NCBI GenBank assembly: GCA_013823505.1
Contig: PNMH01000018.1
Location: 1 to 53,850, forward strand
Length of the DNA stretch: 53,850 nt
Direction: 5' to 3'
Source of the DNA: Polaromonas sp.
Lineage (GTDB): Bacteria > Pseudomonadota > Gammaproteobacteria > Burkholderiales > Burkholderiaceae
Shown here: piece after piece, positions 43,017 to 51,626 of the stretch
How positions within the stretch are numbered: position 1 is the stretch's first letter
Layout: every line of letters begins with the position of its first letter
Program-made: the position numbers and the translations under genes
Notes under the pieces: model-generated
What the model was told of the DNA's origin: nothing
What the model saw: only the letters and a program-made list of their open reading frames with translations
Databases searched by the model: none

Positions 43017-44933
43017 ATGTCCTATGTCGTTCTGGCCCGCAAATACCGCCCGCGCAATTTCACCGAAATGGTGGGTCAGGGCCATGTGGTGCAGGCCCTC
43101 ACGAACGCGCTGACCACCCAAAGGCTGCACCACGCCTACCTGTTCACCGGCACGCGGGGCGTGGGCAAGACCACCGTCTCGCGCATCCTGGCCAAGTCGC
43201 TGAACTGTCTGGGTGCCGACGGGCAGGGCGGTATCACCGCCGAGCCTTGCGGTGTGTGCCAGGCCTGCACCGACATCGACAGCGGCCGCTTCGTGGACTA
43301 CACCGAGCTCGACGCCGCTTCCAACCGGGGTGTGGACGAGGTGCAGGCGCTGCTGGAGCAGGCGGTCTACAAGCCGGTGCAGGGGCGCTTCAAGGTCTTC
43401 ATGATCGACGAGGTCCACATGCTCACCAACACGGCGTTCAACGCCATGTTGAAGACGCTGGAAGAACCGCCTGAATACCTCAAGTTTGTGCTGGCCACGA
43501 CCGACCCGCAGAAGGTGCCGGTCACCGTGCTTTCGCGTTGCCTGCAGTTCAACCTGCGACCGATGGCGCCCGAGACGGTGCAGGCGCACCTGCTGCAGGT
43601 GTTGCAGGCCGAGCAGGTGCTGGCCGACACCCAGGCCCTGCGCCTGATCTCGCGTGCCGCGCGCGGTTCCATGCGCGATGCGCTCTCGCTCACCGACCAA
43701 GCCATTGCCTTCGGTGGCGGTCAGTTGCAGGAGGCCACGGTGCGCCAGATGCTGGGCGCTGTGGATCGCACTTATGTGCTTCGATTGATTGACGCGCTGG
43801 CGCGGGCCGATGGCGCCACGGTGGTCGACACCATCGACGCCTTGCGCCTCAATGGCCTGAACGCAGCCACCACCCTCGAAGACATGACCGGTGTGCTGCA
43901 ACGCATGGCGGTGCTGCAGGCGGTGCCGGGCCGCGCGCCGGCCGATGGTCTGGAAGATCCTGACGAGGTCGAGATCGAGCGGCTGGCGGGCAGCCTGCCG
44001 GCGGACGAGACCCAGTTGCTTTACAGCCTGTGCCTGCATGGCCGTGCCGAACTCGGCCTGGCCCCCGACGAATACGCCGGCCTGACCATGGTGCTGCTGC
44101 GGCTGCTGGCGTTCAAGCCCGCCGGCTCGGCCGTCGCCACGGCGGAAAAAAAAACTCTGAAACCCGCTGAGTCGGTGCCGCAGCCGGCGGCGGCTGCCGT
44201 TCCGGTGGGTGCGTCGGTGGCGCGCGCAGCACCCGCTGTGATGCCCACTGCGACCGCACCCGCGCCAAAACCCGTCGTGGTTTCGCCTCCTGCGGTGCCC
44301 GTTCCCCCTTCCAAACCCACTCCGGTCGCAGCCTCCGCCAGCGTGGCTTCGGCGCCGCCCGAGATGGACGAAGCCCCCTGGCCCGACGACGACGGCCCGC
44401 CGTGGGAAGAGCCCGCCGAGACAGCGCCCGCCCCGAGCCGCACCGTGGCCATTCCCGTGCGCGACGCGGGCGAGCCTGGCCGCGCGGACCAGCCGCAAGC
44501 CCGGCCGCCGGCGGCCCTGTCTGCGCTGGCACCGATAGCGCCCAGCGAGGAAGGCGATTTCTGGTTCGACGCCGTCATGCAACTGGTCCGTGCCGAGGCC
44601 ATTTCGGCGCTCGTGCGCGAACTGGGCCTGCAGTCGCAACTGGTGGCGCGCGACACCGACCGCTGGGTGCTGCGCGTGGAGCGCGAGTCGCTCAACCAGG
44701 GCAACAGCCGCGATCGCCTGGCCACCGCCCTCCAAACCATCGGCCACCAGGTGCGCCTGGTGGTGGAGATCGGCACCGTGGCCGACTCACCGTCGCGCCG
44801 TCTTGCCTTGGAGGCCGAGCGGCTGCAGCGCGAGGCCGAAGCGCAGATCATGGGGGATCCCTTCGTGCAAACCATGATGCGCGACTTTGGCGGCAGAATC
44901 GTCCCCGGCACGCTCAAGGCTGTACGCGCCTGA
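43017..44933 (+). CDS. dnaX: DNA polymerase III subunits tau (full length) and gamma (frameshift product)
   Basis: Clamp-loader ATPase and organiser of the replicase. 638 residues. Domain I has Walker [10 protein letters not shown], a four-cysteine zinc module (CLG...EPCGVCQAC), Walker B MIDEVHML and sensor [10 protein letters not shown]. Domain III ends near residue 370. An Ala/Pro-rich linker (380-500) follows, then the tau C-terminal domain ([17 protein letters not shown]). At codons 377-380 a run of nine As can shift frame; both alternative frames stop within 6 codons, giving a gamma-like product of 380-384 residues. The ATG at 43017 was chosen for [12 protein letters not shown]. ybaB and recR follow. 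Confidence 0.97.
   Translation: MSYVVLARKYRPRNFTEMVGQGHVVQALTNALTTQRLHHAYLFTGTRGVGKTTVSRILAKSLNCLGADGQGGITAEPCGVCQACTDIDSGRFVDYTELDAASNRGVDEVQALLEQAVYKPVQGRFKVFMIDEVHMLTNTAFNAMLKTLEEPPEYLKFVLATTDPQKVPVTVLSRCLQFNLRPMAPETVQAHLLQVLQAEQVLADTQALRLISRAARGSMRDALSLTDQAIAFGGGQLQEATVRQMLGAVDRTYVLRLIDALARADGATVVDTIDALRLNGLNAATTLEDMTGVLQRMAVLQAVPGRAPADGLEDPDEVEIERLAGSLPADETQLLYSLCLHGRAELGLAPDEYAGLTMVLLRLLAFKPAGSAVATAEKKTLKPAESVPQPAAAAVPVGASVARAAPAVMPTATAPAPKPVVVSPPAVPVPPSKPTPVAASASVASAPPEMDEAPWPDDDGPPWEEPAETAPAPSRTVAIPVRDAGEPGRADQPQARPPAALSALAPIAPSEEGDFWFDAVMQLVRAEAISALVRELGLQSQLVARDTDRWVLRVERESLNQGNSRDRLATALQTIGHQVRLVVEIGTVADSPSRRLALEAERLQREAEAQIMGDPFVQTMMRDFGGRIVPGTLKAVRA
44146..44170 (+). other. dnaX A9 slippage site with stops in both shifted frames
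   Basis: Nine consecutive As (44146-44154) at Glu377-Lys378-Lys379. Shift to -1, or one inserted A, reaches TGA at 44168-44170; shift to +1, or one lost A, reaches TGA at 44158-44160. The run sits at the domain III/linker border, where gamma ends in other bacteria. Thermus dnaX uses an A9 run by transcriptional slippage, E. coli A AAA AAG by ribosomal shift. Confidence 0.75.
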
Positions 44934-44970
44934 GCCCTCTCATTCATTCCCACAAAGAAAGACACACAGC

Positions 44971-45303
44971 ATGTTCAACAAAGGACAACTCGCCGGCCTC
45001 ATGAAGCAGGCCCAGGCCATGCAGGACAACCTGAAAAAGGCGCAGGACGAACTGGCGTTCGTCGAAGTCACGGGCGAGTCCGGTGCCGGTCTGGTCAAGG
45101 TGCTCATGACTTGCAAGCACGACGTCAAACGCATCACCATCGACCCGAGCCTGCTCACCGACGACAAGGACATGCTCGAAGACCTGGTGGCCGCCGCCTT
45201 CAACGCGGCGGTGCGCAAGGCCGAAGAAACCTCGGCCGAGAAGATGGGCAAGATCACCGCCGGCATGCCGGGCCTGCCCGGTGGCATGAAGTTTCCTTTC
45301 TGA
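44971..45303 (+). CDS. ybaB: YbaB/EbfC family nucleoid-associated protein
   Basis: A 110-residue small DNA-binding dimer. Family marks are [23 protein letters not shown], the strand [24 protein letters not shown] and [23 protein letters not shown]. The Gly/Pro/Met-rich tail [12 protein letters not shown] is typical of proteobacterial members. The ATG at 44971 is 37 bp after dnaX and recR follows 18 bp later, the standard dnaX-ybaB-recR order. Confidence 0.96.
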   Translation: MFNKGQLAGLMKQAQAMQDNLKKAQDELAFVEVTGESGAGLVKVLMTCKHDVKRITIDPSLLTDDKDMLEDLVAAAFNAAVRKAEETSAEKMGKITAGMPGLPGGMKFPF

Positions 45304-45321
45304 CCTCCGCTGCCCGATTGC

Positions 45322-45936
45322 ATGGCCGAAGCCCATTCCCTTGAGCATCTGGTTCAGGCCTTGCGCCGCCTGCCGGGGGTGGGTGTCAAGTCTGCCCAGC
45401 GCATGGCGTTTCACCTGCTGCAGCACGACCGCGAAGGCGCCCTCGCCCTCGCGCGTGCGCTGGACCACGCGGCAGCCACGGTGCAGCACTGTGCGCTGTG
45501 CCACACCTTCACCGAAGACACGATCTGCCACACCTGCCTGGACCCGCGGCGCGACCGCAGCCAGCTGTGTGTGGTGGAAACGCCGGCCGACCAGGCGGCC
45601 ATGGAGCGCACCGGTGCTTACAAAGGCCTGTTCTTCGTGCTGATGGGCAAGCTCAGTCCGCTGGACAACGTGGGCCCGAAGGACATTGGCCTGCAGAAGC
45701 TGTTCGAGCGTATCCAGGCACCGTCGCAGACGCCGACCGGCGTGTCCGAGGTGCGCGAGGTGATCCTGGCGACCAACTTCACCGCCGAGGGCGAAACCAC
45801 GGCGCACGTGATTGCCCAGGCCCTCAGAGGCAGTGGGGTGCAGGTGACCCGGCTGGCGCGCGGCGTGCCGGTGGGCAGCGAGCTCGAATACGTGGACCTG
45901 GGCACCATTGCCCACGCGCTGGTGGACCGGCGCTGA
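45322..45936 (+). CDS. recR: Recombination mediator RecR
   Basis: Acts with RecO and RecF to load RecA at gaps. 204 residues. Helix-hairpin-helix [20 protein letters not shown], four-cysteine zinc finger [16 protein letters not shown], and Toprim domain with [17 protein letters not shown] and [15 protein letters not shown]. Standard length and context downstream of ybaB. The MAPEG gene follows after 36 bp. Confidence 0.97.
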   Translation: MAEAHSLEHLVQALRRLPGVGVKSAQRMAFHLLQHDREGALALARALDHAAATVQHCALCHTFTEDTICHTCLDPRRDRSQLCVVETPADQAAMERTGAYKGLFFVLMGKLSPLDNVGPKDIGLQKLFERIQAPSQTPTGVSEVREVILATNFTAEGETTAHVIAQALRGSGVQVTRLARGVPVGSELEYVDLGTIAHALVDRR

Positions 45937-45972
45937 GCCCCTCCGATTCACTTTTCCTGAAAGAACCAACCC

Positions 45973-46377
45973 ATGAAACTGGCGGGATTGACCGTGGCTT
46001 ATTGGTGTGTGCTCATGGCATCGTTGCTGCCCATTGGGTGCGCGGGGCTGGCCAAGTGGGGCATGTTCGGCACACCCAAACGCCAGGGCGGCTACGACAA
46101 CAACCACCCTCGCCAGTGGCTGGCGAAACAGACCGACTGGCGCGCGCGCGCCAATGCAGCTCAGGCCAACAGCTTTGAAGCGCTGCCGTTTTTCATCGGC
46201 GCGGTGATCATCGCGCACCAGCTCGGCGCCTCGCAGTTGCGGCTGGACGTGCTGGCCTTCCTGTACATCGTGCTGCGCCTGCTCTACATCATGATGTACG
46301 TGGCCGATCTGGCCACGGTGCGCAGTGTGTTGTGGGTGATGGCCTTGGTGGCGAACATCGCCATCCTGTTCGCCTGA
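45973..46377 (+). CDS. MAPEG family membrane protein
   Basis: A 134-residue protein with four predicted helices (about 5-30, 67-85, 90-110, 113-132) and the MAPEG pattern NSFEALPFFIGAVIIAHQ. The family includes glutathione- and eicosanoid-related membrane enzymes; bacterial members mostly lack a known substrate. The loop after helix 1 is polar (GTPKRQGGYDNNHPRQWL). Same strand as recR and probably the last gene of that unit, before a strong terminator. Confidence 0.85.
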   Translation: MKLAGLTVAYWCVLMASLLPIGCAGLAKWGMFGTPKRQGGYDNNHPRQWLAKQTDWRARANAAQANSFEALPFFIGAVIIAHQLGASQLRLDVLAFLYIVLRLLYIMMYVADLATVRSVLWVMALVANIAILFA

Positions 46378-46440
46378 GCCGCGGCGCTTTCACGCGCCGT
46401 TACATCAGCTTGCAAAAAACACGCTGAAATGGCTCCGTAC

Positions 46441-46477
46441 AAACCCGCTCGGGAATGGTCCCGATGCGGGTTTTTTT
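46441..46477 (+). terminator. Intrinsic terminator after the MAPEG gene
   Basis: AACCCGC and GCGGGTT form the outer stem, CGGGA and TCCCG the inner stem, with a small internal mismatch and an ATGG loop. Seven Ts (46471-46477) follow. The 63 bp between the MAPEG stop and this hairpin hold nothing recognisable. Confidence 0.85.
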
Positions 46478-46490
46478 GTCGCCAACTAGT

Positions 46491-46518
46491 CTCTGTGTAT
46501 TCATAAAGCAATACAGAG
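46491..46518 (+). promoter_or_regulatory. Imperfect inverted repeat before the substrate-binding protein gene
   Basis: CTCTGTGTATT (46491-46501) and AATACAGAG (46510-46518) pair with one bulge around an 8-base loop. The right arm runs into AGAGAGGA, the likely ribosome binding region of the gene at 46532. It may be an operator or an mRNA hairpin that hides the initiation site. Confidence 0.35.
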
Positions 46519-46531
46519 AGGATGTTCGGGC

Positions 46532-47602
46532 ATGCTGAAACGGAGAGACTGGGGTCGGATGGCGGCGGCGATGGCTCTGTCGGCGGGCCTGCCAGACGCG
46601 CGCGCCCAGCCGGCCTCATCACCGACACCCACCACAGCCGTGCCTACGCCGCGCATGGCCCCCAAGCTGGTGATCGCGGTGGACAACCGCATCGATTTCT
46701 CCTGTCTGCCTTTGACCATTGCCGATCGGTTGGGTTACTTCGCCACGGAAGGTCTGGACGTTGAGGTGCGCGATTTCCCCGACACAGTCCAGTCGCTGCA
46801 GGCGCTCGTCACGGGCGCGGCGCATGCGGCGTCGGGCATCTACAGCAACACCATCGCCGGGCAGATGCGGGGTCAGGCGCTGCAGTCCTTCGTGCTGCAG
46901 GGGCGCACGCCGCAGATCGCGGTGGGCGTGTCGACCAAAACCATGGCGCACTACCGGCAACTGGACGATCTGCGCGGCAAGCGGGTGGGTGTGCAGGCGC
47001 TGGGGTCAACCGCGCACCGGGTGGCGCGCACGGTCTTGAGCCGAGGTGGGCTCCGGACGAACGACGTGCAGTTTGTGGCCATGCCCAACGCCTGGGCCGC
47101 CGTCTCCGCGTTTCGCAGCGGCGCGATCGACGCCATCAGCTACACCGACCCGACCATCACACAGCTGGAGCAGGCGGGCGAGTTGCGCGTGGTGGCCGAC
47201 ACCCGCAGCGTGCGTGGCAACGCCGACGTGTTCGGCGGCCCCATGCCATCGGCCTGCCTGTGCGCCACCAGCGAGTTCCTCACCCAGTTTCCGCGTGCCA
47301 GCCAGTCCATGACCGACGCGATGGTGCATGCGCTCAAGTGGCTCCAGACGGCTGGACCGTCCGACATCATCAAGGTGGTGCCGGAGCGCTACTTCCAGGG
47401 CGATCGGTCGCTGTACCTCGCAGCGTTCAACCGGGCACGCGAGGCCTGGTCGCCCGACGGGCTGATGCCGCCAGAGGGACCGGAGATCGCAGCGCGTCAG
47501 GTCGCACAGTTCGACGAGCCCGGGTCCATGGACAGGTTTGATCTGGCGAGCACGTTCACCAACGTGTTCGCTCGCAAGGCCAAGGCCCGCTTCAGGGCCT
47601 GA
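46532..47602 (+). CDS. NMT1/TauA-like ABC substrate-binding protein, orphan
   Basis: 356 residues. The N-terminus MLKRRDWGRMAAAMALSAG is a twin-arginine-like or Sec signal peptide ending near DARA. The mature protein has the NMT1/SsuA/TauA fold: VDFSCLPLTIADRLGYFATEG-like start, then VRDFPDTVQSLQALVTGAAH, LRGKRVGVQALGSTAH and FRSGAIDAISYTDP. Such proteins bind sulfonates, nitrate or thiamine precursors; the ligand cannot be told. No permease or ATPase gene is adjacent, so its transporter is elsewhere. Convergent with mltD. Confidence 0.82.
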   Translation: MLKRRDWGRMAAAMALSAGLPDARAQPASSPTPTTAVPTPRMAPKLVIAVDNRIDFSCLPLTIADRLGYFATEGLDVEVRDFPDTVQSLQALVTGAAHAASGIYSNTIAGQMRGQALQSFVLQGRTPQIAVGVSTKTMAHYRQLDDLRGKRVGVQALGSTAHRVARTVLSRGGLRTNDVQFVAMPNAWAAVSAFRSGAIDAISYTDPTITQLEQAGELRVVADTRSVRGNADVFGGPMPSACLCATSEFLTQFPRASQSMTDAMVHALKWLQTAGPSDIIKVVPERYFQGDRSLYLAAFNRAREAWSPDGLMPPEGPEIAARQVAQFDEPGSMDRFDLASTFTNVFARKAKARFRA

Positions 47603-47613
47603 GGCGCGTAGCG

Positions 47614-49290
47614 TCAGCGCTTCTTCTCGACTTTGGTGCTGGAAGCCACGCGGGTTTTGGCGGCGCTTGAAGAAGCGGTCTTGGTGGTCGACTTCTTGGT
47701 GGCCACAGCCGCGGCCCTGGCCTTGGTGGGCTGGCCAGCGCTCTTGGCGACCTTGCGCGTGTTGCTGGCAGCAGCGGCTTTCTTCGAGGTAGGCGCGCTC
47801 GGCGAAGCTGCCAGTGAAACCCGCTTGGGCAGCATCAGCGTGACTTGCTGACCGGGCTTGAGCGCTGCATTCACCGCCAGCTTGTTCCAGCCCGCCACAC
47901 TCACCGCGCTCACGCCGTAGCGCTGCGCGAGTCGCGCGAGCGTGTCACCCTTGCGGGCCTTCACCACCGAACGGCGCAAGACCACGTCGGGTTGCAGGCT
48001 GAGCTGGGCGTTGTCGGCCACGTGCAGGGGCACATCGCTGTTGCGCTGACCGGTGCGCGGCACCAGCAGGCTGGAGCCCGCGCGCAGGCTCATGCGGGGT
48101 GGAATGTTGTTGACGTCGCGCAGTTCGTCTTCGCTCATGCCCACGCGCGAGGCGGCCTGCGCCACCGTCATGGTGGAGGGCACGACCCAGGCGGTCCAGC
48201 TCGCCAGCGGGCCGGTGTGGGTGGTGAGCTTGTTCTGGAAGATCACCGCGTTGTCCCAGGGCAGCAGGATGTTGGGTGTGCCGGAGGCCATCACCACCGG
48301 TTGTTTCAGCGAGGGGTTGAGTGCGCGAAAGTCGGCTTCGCTCACTTCGGCCAGGCGCGCGATCACGGCCACGTCGATGTCGCGGTCCAGCGTCACGGTG
48401 TCAAAGAACGGATGGTTGCCGATCAGGGGCAGGGTGGTGTTGTAGGCCTGCGGGCGGGCCATGATGTTCTTGACCGCCTGCAGCTTGGGCACGTAGGTGC
48501 GCGTTTCCAGCGGCATGTTGATGTCGAGGTAGCCGGTGGGCAGGCCCTGCCGCTGGTTGTTGGTGATGGCGCGGTTCACGTTGCCCTGGCCCCAGTTGTA
48601 GGCGGCGAGCGCGAGATGCCAGTCGCCAAAGCGGCGGTGGAGTTGCTGCAGGTAGTCGAGCGCGGCGCGGGTGGAGGCCAGCACGTCGCGGCGGTCGTCG
48701 CGGAAGACGTTCTGTTTGAGGTCGAACGACTGGCCGGTGGCGGGCATGAACTGCCACATGCCGGCCGCGCGTGCGCTGGACACCGCCTGCGGATTGAAGG
48801 CGCTTTCAATGAAGGGCAGCAGCGCCAGCTCCATCGGCATGTTGCGCCGCTCGATCTCTTCGACGATGTGGAACAGATAGCGGCTGGAGCGCTCGGTCAT
48901 GCGCTGGATGTAGTCGGGGCGCGTGGCGTACCAGCGCTCCTGGTCGCGCACCAGTTCGTTGTCCAGATCGGTCATGGCGAAGCCACGGCGGATGCGCTCC
49001 CACAGGTCGGCCGGTGCTGCCAGTGACGCCACTGGCGGCACGCTGGTGTTGGCCACGCCGATGTCGCTCAGCGGGATGTTGCCCGGCAGTCGGTAAGAGG
49101 GCAGGCGGGGGCCGCTGGGCGCGGTCGAGACCGGTTCACCGGCCGACGACGAGGCGTTGCTGTTTGAACCGGTGTCAACCGTGGCGCAGCCCGCAAGGAA
49201 CAGGCCGAGGGCCAGTGCTGCGGCGACATGCCAGCGTGGCTGGCGGATGGGGGGCGGTGAAAGGTGAGGGAGGGCGCAGGCTTGGGTCAT
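47614..49290 (-). CDS. mltD: Membrane-bound lytic transglycosylase D with LysM domains
   Basis: Cleaves peptidoglycan glycan strands at the outer membrane. 558 residues. The lipoprotein signal ends in the lipobox LAGC (Cys35). The SLT catalytic domain has the Glu in LLPFIESAFNPQAVSSARAA and GMWQFMPATG, then LALAAYNWGQGNVNRAI. At least two LysM-like repeats follow, the last being VVKARKGDTLARLAQRYGV. The final 70 residues are Ala/Lys/Ser-rich and basic, unusual for MltD. The ATG overlaps the gloB stop (ATGA). Confidence 0.93.
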   Translation of the reverse strand: MTQACALPHLSPPPIRQPRWHVAAALALGLFLAGCATVDTGSNSNASSSAGEPVSTAPSGPRLPSYRLPGNIPLSDIGVANTSVPPVASLAAPADLWERIRRGFAMTDLDNELVRDQERWYATRPDYIQRMTERSSRYLFHIVEEIERRNMPMELALLPFIESAFNPQAVSSARAAGMWQFMPATGQSFDLKQNVFRDDRRDVLASTRAALDYLQQLHRRFGDWHLALAAYNWGQGNVNRAITNNQRQGLPTGYLDINMPLETRTYVPKLQAVKNIMARPQAYNTTLPLIGNHPFFDTVTLDRDIDVAVIARLAEVSEADFRALNPSLKQPVVMASGTPNILLPWDNAVIFQNKLTTHTGPLASWTAWVVPSTMTVAQAASRVGMSEDELRDVNNIPPRMSLRAGSSLLVPRTGQRNSDVPLHVADNAQLSLQPDVVLRRSVVKARKGDTLARLAQRYGVSAVSVAGWNKLAVNAALKPGQQVTLMLPKRVSLAASPSAPTSKKAAAASNTRKVAKSAGQPTKARAAAVATKKSTTKTASSSAAKTRVASSTKVEKKR

Positions 49291-50060
49291 TTGAAGTTGT
49301 TTTTCCAGGTCCGCAGCGTGGCAAAGACCGACACGGCATCGGCGGCGGTGGCCGGCTCGTGGGCCCGGGCCGACCGCACCACGGTCGCCTCTGCGGTGCG
49401 CAGGAACGGGTTGATGCGTTTCTCCAGTCCGATGGAGCTGGGCAGGGTGGGAAAGTTCAGTGCGCGCTGCTGCTGGCAGTGCTGTGTGTAAGCGGCGAGG
49501 TCGCCGTTGTCGGGCTCGATGGCTTGCGCGAACTTCAGGTTGGACAGCGTGTATTCGTGGGTGCAGCACACCCGCGTGGCCGCGGGCAGGGCGGCCAGCC
49601 GGGTGAGGGAGTCGAGCATTTGCGCGGGTGTGCCTTCAAACAAGCGGCCGCAGCCGCCCGAAAACAGCGTGTCGCCGCAGAACAGCAGGGGCGAGCCGTC
49701 GGTTTGGGCGGCGTAAAAGGCAATGTGCCCCGCCGTGTGCCCTGGCACTTCGATGACCTCGAAGCGCAGTCCGAGCGCGTCCACCTGTTCACCAGCGCCG
49801 ACGCGCTGAAGCGGCTCGGGCATGGGCTCGTAGGCGGGACCGATCACGCGCGCGCCGGTGGCTTCGCGCAGCGCGGCCACGCCGCCGGTGTGGTCGGCAT
49901 GGTGGTGGGTGATCAGGATGGTGTCGAGTTGCAGGCCGTGTTGGTCCAGCCAGGCCAGCACACCGTCGGATTCGCCCGGGTCCACCACCAGCGCGCGCTG
50001 GCCGTCGTGGAGGGTCCAGATGTAGTTGTCGCTGAAGGCCGGCAGGGGAAAGAGTTCCAT
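49287..50060 (-). CDS. gloB: Hydroxyacylglutathione hydrolase (glyoxalase II)
   Basis: Hydrolyses S-lactoylglutathione to lactate and glutathione. 257 residues. Metallo-beta-lactamase motif THHHADHTGG, then VIEVPGHTAGHIAFY, FCGDTLFSGGCGRLFEG and THEYTLSNLKFA. The C-terminal substrate-binding region has LEKRINPFLR. The ATG at 50060 gives the family N-terminus MELFPLPAFSDNYIW. Divergent from the yafS-like gene over 109 bp that hold no other gene; overlaps mltD. Confidence 0.96.
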   Translation of the reverse strand: MELFPLPAFSDNYIWTLHDGQRALVVDPGESDGVLAWLDQHGLQLDTILITHHHADHTGGVAALREATGARVIGPAYEPMPEPLQRVGAGEQVDALGLRFEVIEVPGHTAGHIAFYAAQTDGSPLLFCGDTLFSGGCGRLFEGTPAQMLDSLTRLAALPAATRVCCTHEYTLSNLKFAQAIEPDNGDLAAYTQHCQQQRALNFPTLPSSIGLEKRINPFLRTAEATVVRSARAHEPATAADAVSVFATLRTWKNNFK

Positions 50061-50169
50061 GGATCGAAGGGGGCGTTGAAGCCCTTCTGGCGTGTAGAGT
50101 GCGGGGGTTTGCCCGAAGGCTTGCAGTGTCGCAGACTTCGCCGGTTTCATTGCCCGCTTGACCCGACCC

Positions 50170-50997
50170 ATGCCCGAAAAATTGACTGGTTTGACCGAAT
50201 GGTTCCAGACCCCGCCAGGCCAGTACCTGCTGGGCTGGGAGCAGACCCAGTTCGACCTGGCCGTGGCCGATCTGTTTGGCTACAACGCGCTGCAGCTTGG
50301 ACTCTCCGAGTTGCAGACCTTGCAGGTCAACCGCATGCCGCACCGCTGGCTGGCACTGCCCGAGGCCTTGCTGCCCAGCCAGGTGGTGCCATGGACGCCC
50401 GGGAGCCCCAGCAGCGAGAGCGAAGGCACTTCAAATCCGCCCATGCGGGTTTCGCTCATCACCGATGCCGCTGCCTTGCCCTTTCCAGCGGCCAGCCTGG
50501 ATCTCGTGGTGTTGCCGCACACCCTTGAGCTCAGCGCCGATCCGCACCAGGTGCTGCGCGAGGTGGAGCGGGTGCTGGTGCCCGAGGGTCGCGTGGTGAT
50601 CTCCGGCTTCAACCCCGGCAGCCTCTGGGGCCTGCGCCAGGGGAGGGCGCGGTTGTGCGAGCGCATGGGTGTGACGGCGCTGGGCGCCTCCAACCTCTTC
50701 TTGCCGGAGGCTGGCGACTTCATCGGACCATGGCGCTTGCGCGACTGGCTGCGCCTGCTGAGCTTTGAGCTCGAGTCCGACCGTTATGGCTGTTACCGCC
50801 CGGCGATGAAGACCGACAAGTGGCTGCAGCGCAGCGCCTGGATGGACCGCGCCGGTGCCCGTTGGTGGCCCATCTTTGGTGCCGTGTATTTTGTGGTGGC
50901 GGTCAAGCGTGTGCGCGGCATGCGCCTGCTGGGTCCGGCCTGGAAGCCGCGGCGCGCCGCCTCGCCCGCACCGGTGCCAGTGGCGAACCGGCGTTGA
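50170..50997 (+). CDS. yafS: YafS-like SAM-dependent methyltransferase
   Basis: 275 residues. The class I methyltransferase core is partly degenerate: [24 protein letters not shown] corresponds to the motif II/III region, then [23 protein letters not shown] Trp-rich start [19 protein letters not shown] is typical of the YafS group. The order gloB (divergent), yafS, rnhA matches E. coli. Substrate unknown. The ATG at 50170 was chosen; a TTG 12 bases upstream is possible. Confidence 0.85.
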   Translation: MPEKLTGLTEWFQTPPGQYLLGWEQTQFDLAVADLFGYNALQLGLSELQTLQVNRMPHRWLALPEALLPSQVVPWTPGSPSSESEGTSNPPMRVSLITDAAALPFPAASLDLVVLPHTLELSADPHQVLREVERVLVPEGRVVISGFNPGSLWGLRQGRARLCERMGVTALGASNLFLPEAGDFIGPWRLRDWLRLLSFELESDRYGCYRPAMKTDKWLQRSAWMDRAGARWWPIFGAVYFVVAVKRVRGMRLLGPAWKPRRAASPAPVPVANRR

Positions 50998-51034
50998 ACC
51001 TTTTCTTGATCAACTGTTTTCTGGAGTGAGCGTT

Positions 51035-51469
51035 TTGAACCATGTGGTGATCTACACCGACGGCGCCTGCAAGGGCAATCCCGGGCCGGGTGGCTGGGGC
51101 GTGTATCTGAAATCCGAGGGGCACGAGAAGGAGCTCTGGGGCGGTGAGCGCGAAACCACCAACAACCGCATGGAGCTGACCGCGGTGATCGAGGCGCTGG
51201 TGGCGCTCAAGCGGCCGTGCCGCGTGTCGCTGTTCCTGGACAGCGAGTACGTGCGCAAGGGCATCACCGAATGGATCCACGGCTGGAAGCGCAAGGGCTG
51301 GACCACCGCGGCCAAACAACCGGTGAAGAACGCAGACCTCTGGCAGCGACTGGACGCGCTGGTGCACGGCGGCATTCACCAGATCGAATGGCACTGGGTC
51401 AAGGGCCACGCCGGCGACCCGGGCAACGAGCGTGCAGACGCGCTGGCCAACCGCGGCGTGCCTTCCTGA
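51035..51469 (+). CDS. rnhA: Ribonuclease HI
   Basis: Degrades RNA in RNA-DNA hybrids. 144 residues. Catalytic acids are Asp9 ([15 protein letters not shown]), Glu in [13 protein letters not shown], Asp in [11 protein letters not shown] and Asp in [11 protein letters not shown]; the basic handle [12 protein letters not shown] is present. The start is a TTG with GGAG 9 bases upstream, giving [10 protein letters not shown]; an in-frame GTG lies 9 bases earlier but too close to the ribosome binding site. dnaQ, often next, is absent; the 157 bp after the stop hold no recognisable gene. Confidence 0.95.
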   Translation: MNHVVIYTDGACKGNPGPGGWGVYLKSEGHEKELWGGERETTNNRMELTAVIEALVALKRPCRVSLFLDSEYVRKGITEWIHGWKRKGWTTAAKQPVKNADLWQRLDALVHGGIHQIEWHWVKGHAGDPGNERADALANRGVPS

Positions 51470-51626
51470 AGAACGCTTGATCCGGGTCAGGGGCGAAGGG
51501 AACTTAGCGCCTTGCCGCCCGCTCTGCACTGCTACATTGCGAGATTGTGAGCATGCGACCGATCTTCTGGCACGTGCCTTGCAAGCCGTCGGCATGACCC
51601 TTCCGCCCCTTTACTGAACAAAAACC

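Noticed and set aside
42882..44747. Minus-strand open frame of 621 codons opposite dnaX
   Set aside because: Antisense shadow of dnaX that also runs into ffs; its composition is typical of reverse-frame artefacts.
51470..51626. Possible small gene between rnhA and the RND adaptor
   Set aside because: The only open frame (61 codons) overlaps the end of rnhA, has no ribosome binding site and no recognisable protein character.
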